A stretch of 41,169 bases of DNA, from NCBI RefSeq assembly GCF_900096945.1, contig NZ_FMKA01000034.1:1-41169 (forward strand), read 5' to 3'. The stretch comes from Anaerobium acetethylicum (GTDB lineage: Bacteria; Bacillota; Clostridia; Lachnospirales; Lachnospiraceae). The position numbers and the translations under genes are program-made. Of this stretch, positions 26,870 to 33,140 are shown piece by piece (position 1 is the first letter of the stretch; every line of letters starts with the position of its first letter). Below the pieces are notes generated by a model. It was given only the letters and a program-made list of their open reading frames with translations, ran no database searches and was not told the origin of the DNA.

Positions 26870-26929
26870 TTAACCGAAAAACAGAAGGAACCAGTAATAA
26901 CCGTCAAGCACGCCATTCGTTGTAGCCAT
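26870..26929 (-). CDS. Candidate micro-ORF, 19-residue hydrophobic peptide
   Basis: ATG at 26929 opens MATTNGVLDGYYWFLLFFG, ending at TAA. A near-SD (AAAGG followed by GGTG) lies about 7-9 nt upstream. The C-terminal half is strongly aromatic and hydrophobic, like many signal or membrane peptides. A second overlapping frame (26904-26993, 29 codons, beginning MKMNCLFIRDGN) has no leader space behind the predicted start site. Neither resembles a family I know. It is included because it lies right after the LytTR boxes and an extended -10. It could equally be non-coding. Confidence 0.3.
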   Translation of the reverse strand: MATTNGVLDGYYWFLLFFG

Positions 26930-26999
26930 CTTCCAACACCCCTTTCGTTTCCTGTCTATTGCCGTCCCTGATGAACAGGCAATTCATTTTCATAACATG

Positions 27000-27008
27000 A
27001 TAGTAGCA
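27000..27008 (-). promoter_or_regulatory. Extended -10 downstream of LytTR boxes
   Basis: Minus strand: TGCTACTAT, i.e. TG, one base, TACTAT (27000-27005). The -35 position (27023-27028) reads ATGAAA, far from consensus, as expected for an activator-dependent promoter. The operator repeats end about 6 bp upstream of that -35 position. Confidence 0.5.
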
Positions 27009-27034
27009 TGGACCTTGCATTTTTTCATCCGCCA

Positions 27035-27069
27035 TGTTCTGAAATGTCAATATTTGTTCTGAACTGTCA
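27035..27069 (-). promoter_or_regulatory. Tandem LytTR-type operator boxes
   Basis: Two 15-bp direct repeats, TGACAGTTCAGAACA (27055-27069) and TGACATTTCAGAACA (27035-27049), differ at one base and have a 20-bp period. ACAGTTCAG fits the LytTR/AgrA consensus (W-M-M-GTT-N-R-K) at every position; the second box has one mismatch. The first box overlaps the kinase stop codon. Spaced direct repeats about two turns apart are the usual LytTR operator layout. Confidence 0.6.
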
Positions 27070-28368
27070 TTCAAAACATATATTGACGCGGCATTTTCCT
27101 CCGGTCTGGGTCCATTCTATTTCTCCGCCATTTTTCTCGACTGCATTTTTCATGTTTGCCATTCCAAATCCATGGCGTGTCTTATCCTTTTTATCAGTAG
27201 GCATTTTCCCGTTTACGATATTCAAATCGGCTGGCACTGGGTTCTCTATGGATATATAGACGAAATTCCGATAATTTTTTAATTCTACTTCAATGACCTT
27301 CTCGATTCCGTCTTCCAGTTTGCTGCATGCTTCAATCGCATTATTCAGCGCATTGGAGAAAATCGTACACAGGTCCATCTCCGATATGGAAAAATCCTCC
27401 GGAAGCACCCCGCAGCATTCAAACCTGATGTGGCTGCCTGCCCTGTTTGCCATCTCATTTATAATCGCATCCACCATATAATTTCCCGTATGTATCGTCC
27501 TGGTGCTCTGGAAGCTGGTCCCGGCAAGATCCTCAATATATTTATGAAGCTTCTCCTGCTCCCCTGCCTCGCTCAGGTTCTTAAGGCTCCGCATATGAGC
27601 GCTGTAATCATGCTTGAACCTCCTGATATCCTGGTTGCTGTCATACAGGTCTTTGTAGTACTGTTTCTGCGTCTGCAGCAGTGCATCGTTTAGCTGGTTT
27701 ATGCTCATGTAGTAATTCTTCTGATCCCAGATTCTGATCAGCCCGAAAGACAACACAAACAGGAACAGGCAGACCAGAACAGTGGCAATAATAATGATCA
27801 GCCTGCTGTCGCTTACATCCTCCATGACAAGACTCCACTGGACACCGCCCATCAGCACCATACCAAGTATCCCTATGGCAGGCACAATATAGTAGTAAAG
27901 CGGCAGTCTTCTTTCAAAATCATCGGCACTCTTATAATCCCTCCTGCGGAAAATTCCAACAAGCCCGAATATGAGAATGGTGATCAGATTCCCTGCTGTT
28001 ACTGCATTTTCATTCTGCCACACATACAGGAGGTCTTCCTGTAAAACGAAGGCAATGGCAACCGACACCAGAATATCCGCCAGATAGATTCCCACATATG
28101 CAGGCAGGAACCTCAGGATTTTCGTCCTGGGTTTCCCTTCTACAATTATTAGCAGATATCCCAGCCTTAGGAAAGTCGAAAAAACAATCAGCTTATCCGC
28201 TGCATCAAAAAAGTATATCCCACCGATGACGGTCACAAACAGCGCTGCTGCCGCCGCATAGCGGTACCACTTTTTTGTAAAGTTCATCTTGAAGAATCCC
28301 CAATAGACTAAAAGAGCTTTTATAACTTCAACCAGTATTCCCGATGAAACAACTATTATTTCTCTCAT
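27067..28368 (-). CDS. GHKL-type sensor histidine kinase (AgrC/LytTR partner)
   Basis: From the ATG at 28368 the 433-aa protein has about six hydrophobic helices in its first 215 residues, a short coiled-coil dimer helix, then the phospho-acceptor H253 in DIRRFKHDYSAHM. The ATPase has an N-box NALNNAIEAC and a G-box HGFGMANM (400-405). This is the layout of AgrC-like peptide-sensing kinases. No AgrB or AgrD gene is seen in the window. It starts 4 nt after the LytTR regulator stop, and its stop overlaps the first LytTR box. Confidence 0.9.
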   Translation of the reverse strand: MREIIVVSSGILVEVIKALLVYWGFFKMNFTKKWYRYAAAAALFVTVIGGIYFFDAADKLIVFSTFLRLGYLLIIVEGKPRTKILRFLPAYVGIYLADILVSVAIAFVLQEDLLYVWQNENAVTAGNLITILIFGLVGIFRRRDYKSADDFERRLPLYYYIVPAIGILGMVLMGGVQWSLVMEDVSDSRLIIIIATVLVCLFLFVLSFGLIRIWDQKNYYMSINQLNDALLQTQKQYYKDLYDSNQDIRRFKHDYSAHMRSLKNLSEAGEQEKLHKYIEDLAGTSFQSTRTIHTGNYMVDAIINEMANRAGSHIRFECCGVLPEDFSISEMDLCTIFSNALNNAIEACSKLEDGIEKVIEVELKNYRNFVYISIENPVPADLNIVNGKMPTDKKDKTRHGFGMANMKNAVEKNGGEIEWTQTGGKCRVNICFE

Positions 28369-28372
28369 ATAT

Positions 28373-29080
28373 TCATGCAAACCTCGCCATTTTTTTACAG
28401 TATTCTCTGTATGCGGAAGCAAATTTCTTCTTTGACCCTCTCGGAATATGCAGTTCCTCGCCGTTCTTCATAGATACCGTTTCAGTAACTCTGGAGATAT
28501 TAGCCATATTCACGATATACGATTTACTGATTCTGTAGAATCCGCAGTCAACCAGCTCCTGCTCCCATTTGTCCAGGCTCTTTCTCATGAGATAGACCTG
28601 GCTTCCGGTAACCACCTCACTGTATACGTGGTCGGATTTTATGTATATGATTTCATCGCTGTTTATGTAAATGTGCTTCTGGGAATCACCTACATTCACT
28701 TTATTGGACCTGATCTTCAGGTTCAGCGCCTGACCGAATATTTTCCCGAACTGCTTTTCGCAGACCGGCTTTGTTATAAATCCGCATACGTTCCTTCCGA
28801 AAGCCTCAGCCATCAGTTCTGTATGGCTTGTAACAAAAATGATCAGGCCCGTTTCATTCCTTCTCTGCAGAATATTCTTCACTTCCAGGCCGCTGGTATT
28901 CCCCATTTCAATATCCATAAAGATAATTTCGGCTTCCCCATCATATGCTATCAGTTCCTCACCGGAAAAGAAATCGTCTATTTCCAGGTCTGTCCCATTC
29001 AAACGGCCGTATTCAAGGCAAAGCGCTTTTATTCTGTCATGTACAAACTCTTCATCATCGCAAATAGCTATTCTTACCAT
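28373..29080 (-). CDS. LytTR-family response regulator (AgrA-like)
   Basis: The 235-aa protein has a receiver domain with D8-D9, phospho-acceptor D56 (IIFMDIEM), T84 and K104 (FITKP). It continues into a LytTR DNA-binding domain (about 130-235; HIYINSDEIIYIKSDHVYSEV and FYRISKSYIVNMANI are typical). It should be phosphorylated by the adjacent GHKL kinase and bind tandem boxes such as those at 27035-27069. A weak AGGA lies about 13 nt before the ATG. The pair is transcribed from the 255-bp spacer shared with the phosphofructokinase gene. Confidence 0.94.
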   Translation of the reverse strand: MVRIAICDDEEFVHDRIKALCLEYGRLNGTDLEIDDFFSGEELIAYDGEAEIIFMDIEMGNTSGLEVKNILQRRNETGLIIFVTSHTELMAEAFGRNVCGFITKPVCEKQFGKIFGQALNLKIRSNKVNVGDSQKHIYINSDEIIYIKSDHVYSEVVTGSQVYLMRKSLDKWEQELVDCGFYRISKSYIVNMANISRVTETVSMKNGEELHIPRGSKKKFASAYREYCKKMARFA

Positions 29081-29157
29081 AAATTATCTATTGTCCTTTC
29101 CTGCGTGCAAACAAACTTATAGTTTAGAATCTACCCACTACATTCTACAATCCTTAC

Positions 29158-29171
29158 TTTGACAGGTCAAA
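29158..29171. promoter_or_regulatory. Small perfect palindrome between regulator and phosphofructokinase genes
   Basis: TTTGAC, AG, GTCAAA is symmetric over 14 bp, in the divergent spacer. It could be a dimer operator, but no regulator can be named. The rest of 29081-29335 holds the pfp promoter and nothing else I recognise. Confidence 0.3.
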
Positions 29172-29239
29172 CAATTTCGAACAAACTTTTTCATCTTTCA
29201 GGAATATTCTTACTGCATTTTATAATTTCTGCCTATATA

Positions 29240-29268
29240 TTGTAACCTGTCCAAATTTAAGGTATATT
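29240..29268 (+). promoter_or_regulatory. Promoter of the phosphofructokinase gene
   Basis: TTGTAA (29240-29245), 17 bp, TATATT (29263-29268), about 67 nt before the ATG. Confidence 0.65.
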
Positions 29269-29335
29269 GTTAATTAGCAAAGCAGATAATGATTACCTGC
29301 TTTCATATCCTCAATGCAGAAAAGGAGCAAGTATT

Positions 29336-30568
29336 ATGGAAATGAAAAAAAATCTACTGGTTGGCCAGTCCGGCGGACCTACCGCAGTCATTAACGGCAG
29401 CCTTTACGGCGTCATCACGGAAGGTCTTCAGAACAAAGAAGCAATCGGCCATGTATATGGAATGCTCAACGGAATTGAAGGTTTCTTAAAAGGAAATGTA
29501 ATGGATATCGAAAATGACATTTCAGATAACGACCTGGAATTGCTGAAAACAACACCTGGTTCATTTCTTGGTTCATGCCGCTATAAACTCCCGGAAGATC
29601 TGGCGGATCCGGTTTACGAAAAGCTTTTTGCAAAATTCGATGAACTGAATATCGGATACTTTTTCTATATCGGCGGAAACGATTCTATGGATACTGTAAG
29701 CAAGCTTTCCAGATATGCTGATAAGACCGGCAGTTCTGTAAGGGTCATGGGTGTTCCAAAGACAATCGACAATGACCTGGTACAGACGGACCACACGCCG
29801 GGATTCGGAAGCGCTGCAAAATATGTTGCAACAACGGTGAGAGAAATTTCCACGGATGCTTCTGTTTATGATACAAAATCCCTGACTATAGTTGAAATAA
29901 TGGGACGCCATGCCGGCTGGCTGACTGCCGCAGGCGTGCTTGCAAGAAAATTCAAAAACGACAACCCTGTCTACATCTACCTTCCTGAATCGGATTTCTC
30001 AACTGATGAATTTCTCGCTGATGTTAAAAAGGGCTTCGAAACAAATAACAACCTTGTGGTGTGCGTATCAGAAGGAATCCAGGATGCTACAGGAACATTC
30101 ATCTGCGAATATTCCGGCGAAGCAGGAGTTGACACTTTCGGTCACAAGACTCTCACAGGATGCGGTAAATATTTAGAAAATCTTGTGAAGGACAAACTTG
30201 GCGTAAAGGTACGTTCCATCGAACTCAACGTAAGCCAGCGATGCTCCTCCTCCATGCTTTCCCTTACTGACCTGAACGAAGCAGCAGCTGCAGGATCCTT
30301 CGGTGTAGCGGCAGCCCTGAAAGGTGAAACCGGAAAAATGATTGCCTTCAACAGAATCAACGCTGCAGACAACGCATATGCCCTGAACTACAGCCTCGTA
30401 GACGTCAATGAAGTCTGCAACAAAGAAAAGACAGTTCCTGTGGAATGGATCACCGGAAACGGAAACGACGTTTCCCAGGAAATGGTGGACTACATCCGTC
30501 CGCTCATACAGGGAACGCCTGTAGTTCCTGAAAAAGACGGCCTTCCTCTGTTCCTTTACAGGAAATAG
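29336..30568 (+). CDS. pfp: PPi-type 6-phosphofructokinase
   Basis: The enzyme phosphorylates fructose 6-phosphate, probably reversibly with pyrophosphate. The 410-aa product has GQSGGPTAVING, GGNDSMDT (113-120) and PKTIDNDL (141-148), where Asn/Asp in GGNDS and Lys in PKTIDND mark the PPi-dependent branch rather than ATP-PFK (GGDGS). MGRHAGW (189-195) is the family substrate loop. GGAG lies 7 nt before the ATG at 29336. The longer frame from 29267 has no site. PPi against ATP use is inferred from motifs. Confidence 0.92.
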   Translation: MEMKKNLLVGQSGGPTAVINGSLYGVITEGLQNKEAIGHVYGMLNGIEGFLKGNVMDIENDISDNDLELLKTTPGSFLGSCRYKLPEDLADPVYEKLFAKFDELNIGYFFYIGGNDSMDTVSKLSRYADKTGSSVRVMGVPKTIDNDLVQTDHTPGFGSAAKYVATTVREISTDASVYDTKSLTIVEIMGRHAGWLTAAGVLARKFKNDNPVYIYLPESDFSTDEFLADVKKGFETNNNLVVCVSEGIQDATGTFICEYSGEAGVDTFGHKTLTGCGKYLENLVKDKLGVKVRSIELNVSQRCSSSMLSLTDLNEAAAAGSFGVAAALKGETGKMIAFNRINAADNAYALNYSLVDVNEVCNKEKTVPVEWITGNGNDVSQEMVDYIRPLIQGTPVVPEKDGLPLFLYRK

Positions 30569-30631
30569 CACCCTGCAGCCGGCTCTCCCGCCAGGCAGGT
30601 CCGGTACAGTAATTACATCAGGCAGCACCAG

Positions 30632-30663
30632 AGCCCGCAGAATTTGATCTGCGGGCTTTCTGC
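30632..30663 (+). terminator. Terminator after phosphofructokinase gene
   Basis: AGCCCGCAGA (30632-30641) pairs perfectly with TCTGCGGGCT (30648-30657). The tail is only moderately T-rich (TTCTGCTGTTC). Confidence 0.75.
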
Positions 30664-30734
30664 TGTTCAAAAAAGTGGTATGGTTTACTTTTATTAAACT
30701 GGCCATTTCAAAACAACCATTTATATTATATGAT

Positions 30735-30808
30735 ATTTAAAAGAAAGCGGTAGCTTTTCAGGACCTGGGCTTTTCTTAGGTACACGGCTCTGAACGGTTA
30801 CAGGATAA
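30735..30808 (+). other. Structured leader before the ECF S-component gene, type unknown
   Basis: The leader holds several short inverted repeats: GAAAGC/GCTTTTC, ACCT/AGGT, and an alternative AAGAAAGC/GCTTTTCTT that excludes the first. Competing hairpins ahead of a vitamin-type transporter suggest a riboswitch. The sequence matches no class I know (not FMN, TPP, preQ1 or THF by eye). Confidence 0.35.
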
Positions 30809-30830
30809 AATGAATTTTGAGGTGGAGGAA

Positions 30831-31394
30831 ATGAAGAAAATGAACAATATAAAAAAATTAGTGATTGCCGCACTTATGGCAGCGCTTACAGCAGTAGCAA
30901 CAATGGCAATACAGATACCCAGCCCTCTCCATGGTTATGTACATCTGGGCGACAGCCTTGTCTTACTTTGCGGCATCGTACTTGGACCTTTGGGCGGTGC
31001 ACTGGCAGCCGCAATCGGCTCTATGATGGCAGACCTGCTTACCGGATATTTCATCTATGCTCCTGCGACATTAGTCATTAAAGGCCTTGCAGCCTTTGCA
31101 GCCGGACTGGTATTTTCAGGGCTTGCAAAGTCAGCCAAAGTACAGGTTAACCGCTATGCGGCAGTTGTAATTTCAGGAATTTCAAGCGCTGTAATCGTAA
31201 TCCTTGGATATTTTGTTTATGAAATATTCCTTTATGGCGTTCCTGCCGCTGCGGCGAATACGATTTTCAATGCTGTTCAGGGCATCTTCGGAATAATAGG
31301 CGCATTCGTACTGTTCCCTTTGCTTTCAAAGGTTCCTGATATCAGGGATATGCTGAATATGCCTCATATAACCCCAAAGAAAAGCGCAAACTAA
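30831..31394 (+). CDS. ECF transporter S component
   Basis: A 187-aa membrane protein with five to six helices and the ECF S-component signature: an N-terminal AALMAALTAVAT helix, PSPLHGYVHLGDSLVLL, the GPLGGALAAAIGSMMADLL loop and YAPATLVIKGLAAF. It binds a vitamin or related small molecule outside the cell and uses a shared energising module (EcfAA'T), none of which is in the window. The substrate is not readable. The start at 30831 follows GAGGTGG. ATGs at 30810 and 30840 are alternatives. It ends at a strong terminator. Confidence 0.88.
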   Translation: MKKMNNIKKLVIAALMAALTAVATMAIQIPSPLHGYVHLGDSLVLLCGIVLGPLGGALAAAIGSMMADLLTGYFIYAPATLVIKGLAAFAAGLVFSGLAKSAKVQVNRYAAVVISGISSAVIVILGYFVYEIFLYGVPAAAANTIFNAVQGIFGIIGAFVLFPLLSKVPDIRDMLNMPHITPKKSAN

Positions 31395-31427
31395 AGAACG
31401 GAGCGGAGACGCTTCCCCTTAGCGGCA

Positions 31428-31476
31428 AAACGGCCCTGCTGATGTACAAACTACATCAGCAGGGCCGTTTCTTTGT
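31428..31476 (+). terminator. Strong terminator after the ECF S-component gene
   Basis: A perfect 18-bp stem (31428-31445 with 31453-31470) with a 7-nt loop, then CTTTGTG. On the minus strand it exits into TTTTG, so it may also stop the convergent pspC transcript. Confidence 0.92.
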
Positions 31477-31506
31477 GTTGGATCAGGGATTCTTCAGCTG
31501 ATACCC

Positions 31507-31704
31507 TCAGCTGCCATACTGGTTCACTTCCGGCATGATAATTGCGGCCACAAGATATGCAATAATTCCTGTTCCTGTGAATCCAAGGAGTACCGTAATC
31601 AGACGAACTACAGTCGGATCAATATTCAGGTATTCCCCAATTCCGCCGCAAACACCTGCTATCATCCTGTTGGTCCTTGATTTACATAGTTTTTTCGGTT
31701 CCAT
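31507..31704 (-). CDS. PspC-domain membrane protein
   Basis: The ATG at 31704 (GGGAGG 7 nt upstream) gives 65 residues containing the PspC core: AGVCGGIGEYLNIDPTVVRL followed by one hydrophobic helix ending at IIMPE. PspC-type proteins act at the membrane in envelope stress responses. Such short single-domain forms are common in Firmicutes. It is 66 bp after eutP and probably in the same transcript, with no functional link to it that I can see. Confidence 0.88.
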   Translation of the reverse strand: MEPKKLCKSRTNRMIAGVCGGIGEYLNIDPTVVRLITVLLGFTGTGIIAYLVAAIIMPEVNQYGS

Positions 31705-31770
31705 TTCAATACCTCCCGTCCATTTATATAAGTAAATGTATCGCACATTTCCTTATGTGTCAACTGCATC

Positions 31771-32193
31771 TTATTTCAGGTATTCCAGTATATCACCGAT
31801 ACCGTCACCGGTATATGCGCTCACCCTGAACACTGTGCTGCATCCTGCCAGCCTGAGCCATGCCTCAGCCCTGTCGGGCCTTGCATCTTCTGCATCAATC
31901 TGCGTCACGATGCCGACCACCGGCCTTGTTGAGGTAGCCGTGATACAGGGCGGATAAAGGGAATACTGTTCGGTAGCGCTTATCATCAGGCCTACCACAT
32001 CCGCCTCATACGAATAGAGAGCCAATGCCCTGCCCAGGGTGCTGTTTTCCGCATATTCTCCCGGCGTATCTATGACAGCATCATAATGATTGATGTACTG
32101 TGTCTTATGATAGCTGATCCGTTCGCCTTTCAGCGCCTGGGTCAGAGTGGTCTTCCCCGCTTCGCTTCTTCCCATTAAGATTATTTTCTTCAT
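31771..32193 (-). CDS. eutP: EutP/PduV family GTPase-like protein
   Basis: EutP/PduV proteins are small P-loop proteins associated with bacterial microcompartments. The 140-aa product has Walker A GRSEAGKTT (residues 8-16 from the chosen start), the G3-like DTPGEYAEN and TQIDA in place of the usual NKxD. AGGAA lies just before the ATG at 32193. The longer start at 32205 has its SD too close. It follows eutS by 56 bp and no other microcompartment gene is in the window. Confidence 0.88.
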   Translation of the reverse strand: MKKIILMGRSEAGKTTLTQALKGERISYHKTQYINHYDAVIDTPGEYAENSTLGRALALYSYEADVVGLMISATEQYSLYPPCITATSTRPVVGIVTQIDAEDARPDRAEAWLRLAGCSTVFRVSAYTGDGIGDILEYLK

Positions 32194-32249
32194 GCTTTCC
32201 TGCATTCCTTTTCTTAGATACCAGTACGCTCCGCATAAGATGTGCCAAA

Positions 32250-32624
32250 TTATGTCCGCGTAATTTCACATACCGTAAATCCAAGGCTGTCCCCTGTAAA
32301 CTTAATAATTGCCTGAAGGGCTGCCTCAACCTCAGAAATTCTGCCTGTTATGATCAGCGTGCCGCTGAACCTGTCAATAAATCCAAGCTCAACATTGGCT
32401 GTCTTGATTGCCAGATCGCCTGCTATTATGGAAACTTCGCTGGGGCTCATTGTCAGAATGCCTATTGCCGCCCTTGCATAGTCGACGCCGGGATCGAGGC
32501 CCAGCTTCTTATAGATGATTTCATCCGGACCTGCTATGATATGGGCCATGGTAATCTGCTTACCAGGTACTATTTCCTGTATGATTCTCAATTTCTCATC
32601 TTTTGTCATATCCTGTAGATTCAT
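32250..32624 (-). CDS. eutS: Microcompartment shell protein EutS/PduU family
   Basis: EutS is a permuted BMC-domain hexamer of the ethanolamine microcompartment shell. The product (124 aa from 32624) carries RIIQEIVPGKQITMAHIIAG, PDEIIYKKLGL, AIGILTMSPSEVSIIAGDLA and VELGFIDRFSGTLIITG, very close to the family. GAGGTGG lies 6 nt upstream of this ATG. 32630 is an alternative start. The shell enzymes and other shell proteins are absent here. A hairpin-rich leader of about 400 nt precedes it. Confidence 0.92.
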   Translation of the reverse strand: MNLQDMTKDEKLRIIQEIVPGKQITMAHIIAGPDEIIYKKLGLDPGVDYARAAIGILTMSPSEVSIIAGDLAIKTANVELGFIDRFSGTLIITGRISEVEAALQAIIKFTGDSLGFTVCEITRT

Positions 32625-32667
32625 TTCCATCCACCTCTTTTGCCGTATTTATGTTGTATCTGAACAA

Positions 32668-32689
32668 AGAGTCTGCCTTGGCAGACTCT
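32668..32689. repeat. Strong hairpin in the eutS leader
   Basis: AGAGTCTGCC, TT, GGCAGACTCT: a perfect 10-bp stem 44 nt upstream of eutS. Neither strand shows a T-tract next to it. Confidence 0.75.
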
Positions 32690-32743
32690 CGCGCCGAGCG
32701 CAGTCGCTAAAGCGACATGATTCCCATTGCGCGAGTGCGCTTC

Positions 32744-32795
32744 CACGCGGAGCGTTTTTATCTCATAGGACGAACTTTCCTATGAGATAACAAAG
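32744..32795. repeat. TTATCTCATAGGA hairpin unit A
   Basis: CACGCGGAGCG, a spacer, then TTATCTCATAGGA (32758-32770) and TCCTATGAGATAA (32778-32790), ending in CAAAG. It matches unit B at 32910-32959 with a few changes. A GTGG/CCAC hairpin follows. Confidence 0.85.
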
Positions 32796-32909
32796 TGGTT
32801 TCGCCACTCTCAACTCCCGTGTCCCTCACTCTTGAGGACGAAGACACTTTGCTGTGCGGAGGGATGATTGACGCAAGTCAATCAAATACCATATGCCCTA
32901 CTGCACATC

Positions 32910-32981
32910 CACACGGAGTGTTTATCTCATAGGACAAACTTTCCTATGAGATAACAAAGCGGACATTTTCAGTCCGCTTTG
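32910..32981. repeat. TTATCTCATAGGA hairpin unit B plus GC-rich hairpin
   Basis: The second copy of the unit (32922-32934 and 32942-32954 form the 13-bp stem). It runs directly into CAAAGCGGAC (32955-32964) paired with GTCCGCTTTG (32972-32981). TGATTGACGCAAGTCAATCA lies at 32865-32884 between the two units. Confidence 0.85.
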
Positions 32982-33039
32982 CCTGCTTCAAAAGCTGTAT
33001 TTCCATAACAGTTCTGTCGCTTCCGCTTTCAATACAATT

Positions 33040-33068
33040 ATAATACAACACAATTCAACATAAGTCAA
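33040..33068 (-). promoter_or_regulatory. Promoter of the eutS-eutP(-pspC) transcript
   Basis: Minus strand: TTGACT (33063-33068), 17 bp, TATTAT (33040-33045), in an A/T-rich stretch. Transcription would pass the whole hairpin array before eutS. Confidence 0.6.
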
Positions 33069-33140
33069 CAAAACAAGAAGTGATATCACAACACCTGCTA
33101 AAAAACTGGTTGCTGGTCACAGAGTGAATAGAATCGTAAA

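Noticed and set aside
28448-29122. 224-codon plus-strand ORF
   Set aside because: It is antisense to the LytTR regulator gene; no SD or recognisable motifs.
30735-30808. FMN, TPP, preQ1 or THF riboswitch
   Set aside because: The conserved core sequences of these classes are not present by eye, so the leader is left unassigned.
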